From Sipunculus nudus (taxonomy: Eukaryota; Annelida; Sipuncula; Golfingiida; Sipunculidae): a DNA stretch of 64,000 nucleotides. The first letter of the stretch is position 1; each line of letters begins with the position of its first letter. The notes beneath the pieces were generated by a model that worked only from the letters and a program-made list of their open reading frames with translations, made no database searches and was not told where the DNA came from. The stretch is taken from assembly GCA_026874595.1 (NCBI GenBank), contig CM049313.1:78360659-78424658 (forward strand). Direction: 5' to 3'. Positions 34,865 to 46,679 of the stretch are shown piece by piece. The translations under genes and the position numbers were made by a program.

Positions 34865-35387
34865 TACCCGAAAGCGCCAGCAGGAGCGCCAAGGTCGAGA
34901 GGCTAGATGGAAACAGGAAGACGTGGGAGAGAAATTGCAGCCTTCTCCAGCACCGGAAGAGTCTCGCTCCTGGCGACCCCGGAAGTCCACACGGTTTCGA
35001 GTTCAGTCCCCTGAAGATCTGTACGGGGGATATGAGACCAGGTCAGCGGGGTCACATGTCCCCACACCATACAAATTCCTGGTGGATTCTTCCACCAACA
35101 CCGAATCATCCTACCTCACACCTTCACTGTCTGACCGACAGATCTCCACACAAACCACGCCCAGCCGCAGAACGCCCAGAGTGGAGGTCGCTCACGTCGC
35201 TATTCAGGTTCACATGGCGGATTTAATAACGACACCGCTCACCAGAGGCGCTGTGGGTGGCAGTCCCATGGGATCTACAGGAAGCCTGTCGGTAGTAACA
35301 CTGGCGGACTCCGCCGATATTCAAATGCCGACCCCGTCACCCGTGATCGCTAGGCACGCCTTCTCTACAAAGGTGGTGTGGGTGTAA
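34865..35387 (+). CDS. Candidate exon 4 of the GPCR: long cytoplasmic C-terminal tail
   Basis: The acceptor CTTCTCCTGTGTTTCGTAG is pyrimidine-rich. From 34865 the frame is open for 173 codons to TAA 35385-35387. It joins exon 3 in phase and gives a full-length receptor of 572 residues. The encoded tail is basic at first (TRKRQQERQGREARW), then rich in Ser, Thr and Pro with many potential phosphorylation sites. There is no membrane segment. It ends in ...STKVVWV, a hydrophobic C-terminus that could suit a PDZ domain. Known class A receptors often carry such Ser/Thr-rich tails for arrestin binding. This stretch is visibly less AT-rich than its flanks. The alternative is that it belongs to a separate gene, but there is no good ATG at its start. 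Confidence 0.65.
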
Positions 35388-38300
35388 CACAACGCGTATG
35401 TTAACTTTGCATAAATGGGATTCTAAATATTTCGTGGAGGGGGAAAACACGTGACTTGGACATCTTGAAAAGATAGTCCAATATCACTGGTGAAGCAAAT
35501 GATCCCTTTGGAACACTAACAAGGTTTGGAGTGAAACAGAAATAGCAGAGCAGAACCAGAAAGCAACGCTTGAACTCATGCTCCTTTTCGGCGTGTACTT
35601 GATAAAATCAGTCAAAGAAATATGAACTGAATACGATTCTCAAACCCATGAAAGCTTTTCTACCTCGACTAAAACATCATGGATTAAATGTAAATATGAT
35701 TTTAGACCTGCAGATGACTGAAATACAAGAGTTGCAGCGGACAGTATCACCAGGAGAGCAACAAGAACACGTTCCACATTAGCCGTATTTAGTTTCATGA
35801 CTGGTTGGCTAGCGTGGACGATGTACATGTACCCGGAACTGTCCGAAATCCTATGTTAACGAAAGGACATTTATATTAATGCCTTCTGCGTTGTTGTTGA
35901 GTCTTACGATACGTTAGCTGTGAAGTATGCGCTTGCTCGTAGGAACATCAGGTTTCCATGAATACAGACACTCTGAAATCATTCCGACCCTATTCAAGGT
36001 TCCATGCAACCAGATACATACATGTGCACAAACTCCGTTACCCAAACTTGATAACCGTGCATCAACTCGGTTACCAAACTGACTGCCATCTCGCACAAAC
36101 TCAGGAAGTGCCAATATTAACCAGCATGCAAATCTGCAGGTTCTTGTATTTTTTCAATTTCGATATTGCATCATTTGATATGAACCATCCCCACTACCTA
36201 AATGAACTGTTTGTGGTTTAAGCTATTGGGTGAGTGATATTTAGTATTTATTGTATGGTTTCTCTCATTATCTTGGTGATGTTTCATTATTGTGTAAACG
36301 ACCTGTCTGTCAAACTCTTGTATATTTACATATATTTTATTTGCATATTTTCTGAGTCTCGAATGTAATTTCTTTTAAATATTTTATTTAAACTTGTAAC
36401 CACATATAGTTTACTCCATAATAACTGATATTTTGCTCATTGTGCAAAAAGAACATGTTGCGATCTATAAAAATTAGCGTATTTAGTAGTTTGTAAGTAT
36501 TTTGATTTGTGGCGATTATAATCATCGCAGAAGTATGTAACTTAATATATTTTAAGTATTTAAAAAAAATAGATAAGTGTTTCAGTGTAGAACATACAGT
36601 TACATGCAGAGGGAGATTTTATAAATTCTGCATTAACTGATCATCAAGGATCAGTTGTCCTTATAAATTGAGCCCATGATCAGTTAAATACCTAGTTTCT
36701 TCCCTGCGCCAGTAAACGTTCATGCGAACAGCGTACATGAATATAAAATAGTAAAAGACCACATACATTGTGTTACCGTTACCATTCACAAAATGTCAAT
36801 AAACTTCTTTTATAGTTTATTGGGTATATTGACGAACAAACCAACCAACTAAGGAAAAGGCAAAATACCTCCGTGCGAAGTAATAAACATGGCCAGTGAA
36901 GGAGTCGTAACTATAATGTTTATGGGGATCGGTGAACCATGCAGGCGATCTCATCTCGCGTATTTAAGGCGGATATACATATGGCAGGTGCCTGGAAATT
37001 ACAGGGTTACCGGAAACACGGACACCATACAGTAATTACCGAAGACATGCCGTACAAGTGTTATCAGCCGTATTATTTATTTGCTCCGCTCAGGTCAAGG
37101 ACTTATTATATAATACTGCTCAGGCGGCCGTCGCGTCCTCATTTATTGATTCACAGATCACAAAGCTTTTAAATATGATTTTCAGCGGCGCGTATGTTGC
37201 AGTGTGTTTCATCGAAATGATTTCTCGTTTGATCATCCGTGCAGGATGACCACTTAATTATTTTCATACATAGGTAAGCTGAAGCGAGATATAAATTTAA
37301 TATCCCGACATTATCCCTTACAAGGGACTTGGGTCTACTTTAAATAAATATAACCCCTGAACGAGCGCTATTATTTATAATAATTTTGCAAAGAGTTGGC
37401 TCAGTTATAATTCAGCATTACGCGATTATTTAAATAAGAAAAATTTTAATTCGGTGTGGAAAAAGTAGGCTCCATGAAAGCTTTCGCGTCTACTGATATC
37501 AATCCACAGTGAAATTGATTAAACCTGCAAAATTAATGAACTATTGAATCATGAAAATGTAAAGTAGTCAACCTCCATGTTCATGTGACTTGGTGATCAC
37601 GTTACGTTCGGCTAGTATCTCTTCCCACGTAACAACTGCTTTCTACGGCAGGATGTGTTCAGTATCGCCACCAGGGAGTTGGCTTTGGCTTACATTGTTC
37701 CGACCAATAAGCCTAGTATTGTGAATTTCAGACTTAATCAGACTCGCGATATATACCCAGCTATTGAAAGCAGCCGGGATGAGTTACAGAATAAATGAAC
37801 ATGACTACCACGCGAGGAACGCGGGCCGGTGACGGGTCAGAGATACTCTGAAAACAGCTACTTTCTATTCTGTATGATGTGCTTTAATTATTGGTGCTTC
37901 CCATGCCGTTTCGTTTAAGTTATTTGTTCACAAGTTCGAGGAACATCATTTTAAATTATAGATTAATATATATAATATATTTCATGTATGTAAAAGATGT
38001 GGTAATTTTGAATGTTATCCGTCAGTCCTGTTTCATGGCTCAATATACACATCGATATGTATTGTTTTTTATGCGCGTGTGATCTTATTTTATTTGTACA
38101 TGTTTTTTTATGGATGGTATATTTCTAACCTGTCTATGGTGGATTGATATTGTGTCGTACTGTGATATTTTACATGTAAGCCTTCGTGTGCACATACAGA
38201 TTAAATATATTAATTAATCTAACAGTGTTGTATTTGCTGTCGGAGGGAATGCGCTAATTAACCCTTAATGATAATTAACCCTAATAAAACTGAACAAGCG

Positions 38301-39000
38301 AAGGCGACTTGACAAAACAGTCAAGATCCATGAAGTAACCGTCCATAAAATATTTTTAGAGAGTCGTCAAATTTTGAAGGATCTATGTAAACTAGCCGTG
38401 ACAAACACGACTCAGTTAGGACCCCCTACTTAGTCGTGACACAAACCAAATTGAGAACCGCCCTGCAAGTCCAGACCACGCTTTATAACCGTATCTCCGC
38501 ATACAGTCAGCAGGCAGACCGCAGGCAGAAATCCCCCATACATGAAGAACAATATACGAAAATTTATGGTTATAACGGAATATTTCACACACATGGTAGG
38601 TGTCATTGGAGAGATAAGAAACTTATTAAAAGGTCTAGTGGGTTTATTTAAAGTGACACGATACTTGTAAGCAATGAGGCGTTGTCAAAAATGACGAAAA
38701 TATTTGCATCCTCATGGGGCCTTATAATGCGATCCTCAGAGTAAGATGTCCAGGCACTCTGGCAAACCAGTGATCTGGCCATGATGTCAGAGGGCCGATC
38801 TGGCGCTATATGTAAACCTGAATCTGTACACCTTTGTTCCTTATCGTCAATGTCGTAAGCGGTTTCTGAGGTGGAGATGTACACCCGTTAATGGTTACAT
38901 TTGGCACTTAAGCCACATTGGTCACTATAAATGGATTGTTATATAATTAGAAATAGCATTTCTGATAATGCAAGAGTTGCATGTTTTGAAATTATAAAGT
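35388..39000. other. Probable 3' UTR, then intergenic AT-rich DNA
   Basis: Candidate poly(A) signals are sparse; the first clear AATAAA I see is at 36798-36803. A minus-strand frame with a hydrophobic segment lies at 35640-35828 (separate entry). At about 36890-37250 there is a slightly GC-richer patch with short open frames and no recognisable product. The rest shows nothing I can support. Confidence 0.4.
35640..35828 (-). other. Short frame with signal-anchor-like segment
   Basis: On the minus strand, 62 codons begin MYIVHASQPVMKLNTANVE and then have a hydrophobic run (VLVALLVILSAATLVF, residues about 22-37). This resembles a type II membrane anchor. A possible donor GAG|GTAGAA (GT at 35663-35662) lies near the end, so it could be the first exon of a minus-strand gene. 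No partner exon was found. A chance frame is quite possible. Confidence 0.15.
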
Positions 39001-39029
39001 AGTCAGTACTTGTAATCGAGAGTGAAATA

Positions 39030-40521
39030 TACTGTCAGTGTCCTCAAGAGTTCCTCTAGAACCGCCCGTCTGTCAGTGTCCTCCAGAGGTCCTCTAGAAC
39101 CGCCCTTCTGTCATTGTCCTCCAGAGGTCCTCTAGGACCGCCCGTCTGTAAGTGTCCTCCAAAGGTCCTCTAGAACCCTCCCGTCTGTCAGTGTCCTCTA
39201 AAGGGCCTCTAGAACCCTCCCGTCTGTCAGTGTCCTCAAGAGTTCCTCTAGAACCGCCCGTCTATCAGTGTCCTCCAGAGGTCCTCTAGAACCGCCCGTC
39301 TGTCAGTGTCCTCCAGAGGACCTCTAGAACCGCCCGTCTTTCAGTGTCCTCCACAGGTCCTCTAGAACCGCCCATCTGTCAGTGTCCTCCACAGGTCCTC
39401 TAGAACCGCCCGTCTGTCAGTGTCCTCCAGAGGTCCTCTAGAGCCGCCTTTCTGTCAGTGTCCTCCAGAGGTCCTCTAGAACCGCCCGTCTGTCAGTGTC
39501 CTCCAGAGGTCCTCTAGAACCGCCCTTCTGTCATTGTCCTCCAGAGGTCCTCGATCTAGAACTCTCCCGTCGGTCAGTGTCCCCCAGAGGACCTCTAGAA
39601 CCGCCCGTCTGTCAGTGTCCTCCAGAGGTCCTCTAGAACCCTCCCGTCTATCAGTGTCCCCCAGAGGACCTCTAGAACCGCCCGTCTGTCAGTGTCCTCC
39701 AGAGGTCCTCTAGAACCGCCCGTCTGTCAGTGTCCTCCAGAGGTCCTCTAGAACCGCCCTTCTGTCAGTGTCCTCCAGAGGTCCTCTAGAACCACCCGTC
39801 TGTCAGTGTCCTCCAGAGGTCCTCTAGAACCGTCCGTCTGTCAGTGTCCTCCAGAGGTCCTCTAGAACCCTCCCGTCTGTCAGTGTCCCCCAGAGGACCT
39901 CTAGAACCGCCCGTCTTTCAGTGTCCCCCAGAGGTCCTCTAGAACCGCCCGTCTGTCAGTGTCCTCCAGAGGTCCTCTAGAACCGCCCGTCTGTCAGTGT
40001 CCTCCAGAAGTCTTCTAGATCCGCCCGTCTGTCAGTGTCCCCCAGATGTCCTCTAGAACCGCCCGTCTGTCAGTGTCCTCCAGAGGTCCTCTAGAACCGA
40101 CCGTCTGCCAGTGTCCTCCAGAGGTCTTCTAGAACCTCCCATCTGTCAGTGTCCCCCAGAGGTCCTCTAGAACCGCCCTTCTGTCAGTGTCCTCTAGAGG
40201 TCCTCTTGAACCGCCCGTCTGTAAGTGTCCTCCAGAGGTCCTCTAGAACCGCCCGTCAGTGTCCTCGAGAGATCTTCTAGAACCGCCTGTCTGTCAGTGT
40301 CCTCCAGAGGTCCCCTAGAACCGCCCGTCTGCCAGTGTCCTCCAAAGGTGCTCTAGAACCGCCCGTCTGTTAGTGTCCTCCAGAGGTCCTCTAGAACCGC
40401 CCGTCTGTCAGTGTCCTCCAGAGGTCCTCTAGAACCGCCCGTCTGTCAGTGTCCTCCAAAGGTCCTCTAGCACCGCCCGTCTGTCAGTGTCCTCCAAAGG
40501 TCCTCTAGCACCGTCTATCTG
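39030..40521 (+). repeat. 38-bp minisatellite, about 39 units
   Basis: The unit is GTCTGTCAGTGTCCTCCAGA followed by GGTCCTCTAGAACCGCCC (38 bp), head to tail with scattered substitutions. Each typical unit holds a TCTAGA (XbaI) site and an AGAGG-T-CCTCT near-palindrome. A few units have small indels (for example a GATC insertion near 39552 and a shortened unit near 40255). CTCCC replaces CGCCC in several units. No long open frame crosses it. Confidence 0.95.
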
Positions 40522-40524
40522 TAG

Positions 40525-43140
40525 ATTACGATTTCAAGCATCACAGGCGCTTTAAATGCATAATATAAAACAGATACAATTTAAATGTAAAAATGAGAAC
40601 ATGTATGCCATAATGTAATATATGTACAACAACAAACAGTAAACAAAAAAAGACTGTATTTATCATATTCATAGTAATCCTTTGGGTATCAATTGCTTGA
40701 GACGTTCCTTAACTGTATATAGGGAAGGAGTTTCTTTAGTTTCTATTTGCAGCCTAATCCATAACATGAGACAAATTGAATTGAATCGAATTTCTTAAAT
40801 AATCCGTCCAGGTCTTCGGTAGATTGGTGCCAATGAGTTAAAGCCCATCATCACTCATCATCAATGCATGGAATTTTTGCATTTTGTTAAAATTCTTATC
40901 AGGTAGACCTGTACACATGCCTAAATCAAAATATGGCTAAATCAGGTCTAAATATGAAGCACCTCTTATGAGACCACTGATTATGATGTTTTAAAGGATA
41001 CTTAGTTGACTTGTGTTTTATTTGATCTGCAATTCAAATACTCTGGTTGACTTTATATTCGCGAGGCTGAAATTTCGCGATTTATTCCTTTTAAACTTTT
41101 CACAGAGGTTTCATTTTCGTGATCGCACCAGAAGAAAAATAAATTCTAAGTTCACCAGTATTTGTGAGTATTATAATGATAGAAATGAATTCCACACTAT
41201 CTCACTTGTTTCCGTTACAGTCGTTATATTATTATAATAATTAATGCGTTTGCATGGACCGGTTCCAATTTCATGCACAAATTAGGTTTGCTGATTAACG
41301 AACCTTGTTTCCAGAGATGTAATAACCGTTCCGTCTGTGGAGATGCATCATCCCCTCTTGCTGACCTAAGTGTATGAGGAGTCTTATTCACGAAGGTTTC
41401 ATCGTCGCCATCATTTCCCATTCGCTGAATTCGAAAATTAAAACAAGCAAAAAAGGTAACCACAGTATTCATATGTGATATTTATCTACAGCGCAGCTGT
41501 TAAGTCCTGGATGAAATAGTTTAAGTCATATTCCAAAAGTATTGACGGATGAGTTCTAAATGTATACATGTTTTCGTTCAGAACACTTAATATGTGTATA
41601 TATGGGGTGTATATAACAAAATAAACAAATATCATGAATAATTTTTCTAAAATATCACTGCATGTGAGAGTGACTCTGGAATCTCACCGACCGGCACAAA
41701 TCACCTTTATTTTATTTATTTATTTTATTTTATTTTTTTTTTTTCATTTCCTGGTTCGTCTCTTAGATTTCTATTATCGTCATAATTAATGAAGACCGAA
41801 AGACGGGACAAAATTCTACAGATTTGTTTTTATATCTACCGTTTTTTTCCGGCCAGCCAATACATGACATTGTCAAAGAATTTTGCTGGCGATATTTTCC
41901 GGCCAGGTTTATTTTATAAATCGGCAATCTCATTTGCCGAACCCACCGTTTTTTTCGGCCGGCAAATAAACTACCTAAATATCGGTTAGTGAAGGCAATA
42001 AAAACCTAAATAAGCTCCTTCCGAAACAAAATGTTATTGGCTAGTATTTTAGAAAATAAAGAATTAAACACTTAGCAGATGTAAAATTTTCCTCAAAATA
42101 CCAAATTCCCATGTGTAAGTTTCACATTTGAAATTTGTGTTTAACTCAAGAGTTCAATCATAAATGCTTCATCGTAATATAGCGTACTTGGTGATTTCCT
42201 GTGGAAAGGGTTAAAATATACCATACACAAGCAGAAAGCGGAATCGCTTAAACCGCCACCGTCAAGTACCATATACAATTTTAGTTGGTATTCTTCCCTC
42301 TCTTCGACGCCTTCCTGAGTGGATATACATGTAGGCCAAAGCATCATGGTCTACATAGCCAGAATATTAATGACTTCTTTAGATCTTCAAAGTTTAATCT
42401 TTAACACGAAAGATATCTCCCGGATTGTTTAATCCTTATTTGGTGAAAACCGCTCAGATCGTTCAGTCACTGGTGACTTTGTTTACACCTCAAAATATGT
42501 TTTCCACATTTTTACACAAATATTAATTTCATTTTTTCTGTCGCCATCTTCGGTAAGCATAATAATATGCGTAAGAAACCATTTCCCCTTCCAACTAATC
42601 ATTTTTCGCTGTGCCTTATAAGTGTATGGTTTGCTATAATTAATAAAGTAAAGCAGGACTACAAAGTGAATTCAAAATAACGTTCAAAAATAAATATTAA
42701 TATGGGAAGCTAATGGGTTATCTACGAAAAACTTTGCAGAAATCAGATTAGACCATCCAGCAACTCCTCAAACTTTAACCTTTATAAAGTACTGTAAGGT
42801 CGAGGATGATGCAAGATCTCACGTGACTGTGGGGGTATAGATCACGTGATCCGGATGATAAGGAGAAGGGGTCATTTCCCTTGCTTAAATAACTGGTATG
42901 ATTAGAGATGTTATGCACGGAAACTTAAAGTGCGGTCAGTTCTCTAGACTCACTCTACGTACGGTATTGGTATACCATAACTTAAGCAGACAGAAACATC
43001 GTATCTTACTTTACGTAAAATTACATTTAAAATGTGAACAGAGACACTTGGATCAGGAGCATGGCATGTCTAATTATTTACTATTTGTATGCGTATAAAA
43101 TTCATTTCATAAGAGTTAAAAACTTAAGATATAATTACTA
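40525..43140. other. AT-rich non-coding stretch with dispersed-repeat fragments
   Basis: At about 41045-41085 there is a CGCGAGG...TTTCGCGA motif of the kind seen in dispersed invertebrate repeats. At 41700-41990 there is one copy of an unidentified CCG-T(n)-CCGG repeat (separate entry). No supported gene was found. Confidence 0.4.
41700..41990 (+). repeat. Dispersed repeat with CTACCG-T(n) and CCGGCC motifs, copy 1
   Basis: CTATTATCGTCATAATTAATGAA (41770 region) leads to ATCTACCGTTTTTTTCCGG and then to TGACATTGTCAAAGAATTTT, TTTTCCGGCCAGGTTTA and TTTTTTTCGGCCGG. The same ordered motifs occur at 51308-51860. It is a family of unknown class. No terminal repeats or coding sequence were defined. 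Confidence 0.5.
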
Positions 43141-43142
43141 AA

Positions 43143-43712
43143 CTAGCTGCTCCCGTGGAAAATCCACGGGTCTATCTGATTCGTATTTTTATAATGAACT
43201 GATAGGAACTAAACGACTCATTTTTTAATCCTAAGGTTTTTGCAGGAATTTTTGTCATGTGTTTCATTTAAATGATTTAAAGATTTCTTCTGCGAGAATT
43301 TTCCAGGAACACCCTCCCCTCAAATATCAACATAGAAAGAAAAATTATTCAATTCCAGAAATCACACAAAAAAATATTTATTTCCGCATACACGTGAACA
43401 CCATGACAATGTTTTACATGAAACGTGCACGTATGAACGAACGACTGATTAGTAGATTTTGGCGGAGGTTTCAAAGTCCCCAAGAGATTGAGAACCCTTA
43501 GAAGTGTGTGCAATCCCCCGAAGCCCCCCCCCCCCCCCCCCCCCGCCTTTTGAAAAAAAAAAACTTTTTTTTCAAACAACCAATAAATCGACCGAACTAT
43601 TAAATTCATGGTTATCATGGAAAGATACCTCTGAATGTATAAAAATCAACATTCCAGTAAACCTATAAAACTGTGATCGTATAAAGGGTCTCAGCTCTTT
43701 GTGTCCACTCAA
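43143..43712 (-). mobile_element. Helitron-like element, copy B (internally deleted)
   Basis: The 3' end on the minus strand is a perfect hairpin (CCCGTGGA-AAA-TCCACGGG on the plus strand, 43152-43170) followed by AGCAGCTAG and then host T. That is the textbook Helitron 3' end (hairpin, CTAG, insertion before T). The 5' portion (to 43712, minus TTGAGTGGACAC) matches positions 23-312 of copy A, and the 3' portion matches A at about 960-1207. The join lies near CACGTG at about 43390. A long C-run at 43525-43542 is internal. Confidence 0.65.
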
Positions 43713-43951
43713 CCAATATAATGAGACAATTAAGTGTTAACTTATAAGTAAAATTTTATCGAAACATCGGAATCAAATAATTACAATAGAGACACGCCAC
43801 AGAACGACATTCATATTTAAATAAGGTTCGCCCGGGAGAGAGTCCATTGAAATCTATTGTAAAAAGGGCTGAGGTGTTTAGAAGTCAACCGGTTGAAACT
43901 TTTGAATAAGGAGATTATCGCTGAACTTGAACCTGAAGTGCAGACACCGTT

Positions 43952-44900
43952 GTGCCCCTGTGTTTAGGTTTTTTATCGTGTGCCAACATGTCAGCTCGTA
44001 TGCCTAACAATCTCAGTGACAGACAGTTACTTGAAAACATATGGGGTAAAATGTCCAGTACGGAGAAAATGTCAGAGCAAATAGATTTATTGGTAGGCAA
44101 GCTGGGTGACATTGAGAAGAGACTTTTTTTTTTTCAACCACGAACACAATACAAACATTAACATTACATATGAAACACTTCACATATCAGTCGCATAAAA
44201 TACATTTGTTTACTATAGTTGGATAAATACATTCACACAAACAATGAACGAAATACACTGAGTCCATGTAACCTTAATTACTTAACATGGAAGATATAGT
44301 TCTCCATGTTTCAAAATATCGATTTTTAAAATTTAAATTTTTACTTGCTATATGCTTCTCAATTTCAAAAACATATTTTATTTATTGAGAAGAGACTTGA
44401 CTGTTGTGAATCCGGTGTCCAACATTTACAGAACGGGGTTGACAATTAAAGACACAATGGTTACAAAGAATGAACTCGCTACAATAAAGAAAGAAGTCAT
44501 AGACTTGAGCAACCGAAGTCGCAAAAACAACATTGTGATTCATAATGTCCCTGAGGACACAGAGGGAGACAACGTGCTAGAATTTGTACAAAACCTGGTC
44601 ACGAACGTGATTAAAGTTGACACTGAAAAAGAGTCAGCACACAGAACCTCGATCTTCCATAAAGGCGGCAGACCGAAGCAAGGTCCGCGTTTAATTCATG
44701 CTCGATGTCGCAAAGCAAGTACCAGGAATGACATCTTGTTGGCAGCACCAAAGGCGCTTAAGCATCATGATCTCTGTCTACCTAACAGATGATTTACATC
44801 CAGAAACACAGCAACAACATTGGCTCCTACAAGAAAAAATGAAAGAAATGCGGGAAAAAACTGGTTGGCATTCAGATCATGGACTCTCCCAAGAGTAATA
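43952..44900 (+). pseudogene. LINE ORF1 (L1 ORF1p / transposase_22-like), broken
   Basis: ORF1p is the RNA-binding chaperone of L1-type elements. The first part (MSARMPNNLSDRQL...) is a heptad-like, Leu/Lys/Glu-rich coiled coil. After the insertion at 44126-44383 it continues into a conserved RRM-like block with RSRKNNIVIHNVPEDTEGDN (about 44514-44574), an SAHR motif (about 44635) and RPKQGPRLIHARC. A C-terminal part with VYLTDDLHPETQQQH follows in another frame (about 44780-44890). Breaks seen are the 258-bp insertion, a frameshift near 44448 and another near 44770. Family assignment rests on motif order; the gene is non-functional. Confidence 0.75.
44126..44383 (-). mobile_element. Nested 258-bp retroposed insertion with 15-bp TSD
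   Basis: ATTGAGAAGAGACTT occurs at 44111-44125 and again at 44384-44398, exactly flanking the insert. The insert starts (plus strand) with a T-run of about 10, the complement of a poly(A) tail, so the inserted RNA copy lies on the minus strand. It has no tRNA-like head. It looks like a 5'-truncated 3' UTR of a LINE or a processed transcript. Removing it restores the continuity of ORF1 at this point. Confidence 0.9.
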
Positions 44901-45369
44901 AGATATAAAGAGTCTCCAAGGGGAGTGAAAAGAACACTTAAAACATTCAGACTTTCTGGTTTGTAAGACTTGTAATAACCATGGGAAGTGTAATGTCTGG
45001 GCACCATGCTGAAAGGCAAGTTCTTAATTTATATGAAATTAACACTCAAATTTGATTCATATGTTTGTTTTAATTGTTATGCAAATATTAAAGAGAAATT
45101 AAAGTAGCTAATAGGCCATGTTGCCATCCATTTAATTGAAGCATCCTGCTGACACGTCGCCCACGACTGTACGTGGTGTTTCTGTATTCGTGTTCTTTGT
45201 TATGTAAGTTTGTTTTTCTACTCATTTTTCTTGTATATGGTCGCACAAGAAATGTTTGCGGTGTTGAACACAAAGATAGTACGCAAATTATCTTTAATCT
45301 ATGCTTTGTGTCATACAAGGCATAGTTATAAATCGTTAATATGATACAAAATTGTAAAAATAGTTTCCT

Positions 45370-46110
45370 ATGAATTCACAATTTTCAGTACTGACAATTA
45401 ACGCTAGGGGCCTCCGCAACTATAGGAAGCGACGTTAATTGTATAATTGGATAATTAAACATGGAGGCCAAAATTATGTATGTTTTATACAAGAAGCTCA
45501 TTGTACGCCGGACGTAGAAATAATGTGGGACCAACAGTGGAGAGGGGAGAGCTACTATGCTTCAGCAAGTAGTCAGAGTGCCGGTGTGATCATACTGATT
45601 GGCAATAAATTAGAATATGTTTACAAACAAAAAATTCTGGATTCTGATGGAAGGTTCATCATACTATATTGTATAATTCAGGGAAAACCTATATTATTTG
45701 TGAACATTTATGCACCGAACTTTGAAAATAATCAATTGATTTTCTTTGACAGAGTTGCCCAATATATCGATTCTTTGGATATCCCTGATTCAACGATTTT
45801 TATTTGGGGAGGCGATTTTAACTGTTGTCTTTCAGTTAAAGACATGGATGATCCGAAAGCACCTTTAAAACACAGATCAAGTGACCTGTTAAATCGTTAT
45901 ATGGAGGATTATGTATTGTGCGATATATGGAGGATAAGAAATCCAGAATCTAAAAGATATACTTGGAGAACTGTTTATCCACTAAGACAAAGACGTCTGG
46001 ATTATTTTTTTAAAATTAAATCATGCCCAACCAATGATTACAGATAGTGACATCAAACCGACACTTGCAACTGACCACTCAGCTGTAAAACTAAGTATAG
46101 ATTTCCGAAA
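45370..46110 (+). pseudogene. LINE ORF2: EEP-type endonuclease domain, broken
   Basis: This domain would nick target DNA for target-primed reverse transcription. The frame starts at ATG 45370, followed by the TINARGLRN motif. It is cut by TAA at 45436-45438. From 45439 it is open with IQEAH (metal-binding Glu), AGVIILI, VNIYAPN, GGDFNC (catalytic Asp/Asn) and RRLDYFF. A frameshift near 46020 separates these from TDHSAVKLSID (catalytic Asp-His) at about 46070-46100. All the main motifs are present, but the frame is broken. Confidence 0.8.
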
Positions 46111-46679
46111 AGATTATCAACAAGTTCCTAGTTTCTAGCGTTTTAACTGCTCGCTGTTAGCTGATATTAATTATAAAGATTCTTTAGAAAAAGAAATCAA
46201 TAAATGGCGACAAGAGTGGTATCATGAAAATACAGATGAAGACGTCAGGAAATGGTGGGAATATTTTTAATATAAAACGCGACAATTTACCTTATTTTAG
46301 CTTATTCTAAACAAAAGGCACGAAAAGCAAGGGAAAAAATAAGATATTTAGAAAACACAATTAAAAATTTAGAATCTAGATTGAACACGGAATTTAACAA
46401 GAATTTGTATGCAGAATTAAAAATTGAGTTAGAGGAGTATTATGACAAGATTACCGATGGAATAATTATTCGATCCAGGTGCCAATGGTACGAACATTGC
46501 GAAAAGAACTCTTTAAGTATTTTTTTAGGATTAGAAAGGAAAATAAAAGAAAAAGTAAAATACAAAAACTGATAACAGGATGGAGAGACAACGGACCAAA
46601 AGGTTATTTTAAAAGAAATTCAAAAATTTTATCAGGAACGTTACTCCAGAAAAACTCAAATTACTCAGCAAGAATGCAA
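46111..46679 (+). pseudogene. LINE ORF2 linker region, fragmented
   Basis: This is the Lys/Glu-rich region between endonuclease and reverse transcriptase. Pieces lie in several frames (for example 46381-46572 and 46479-46682) separated by stops. Composition and position fit the helical linker of L1-type ORF2; no motif is diagnostic on its own. Confidence 0.6.

Noticed and set aside
36890-37250. Possible exon starting ATGGCCAGTGAAGG
   Set aside because: It is open for about 40 codons only, the nearest GT donor context is poor, and no downstream exon was found.
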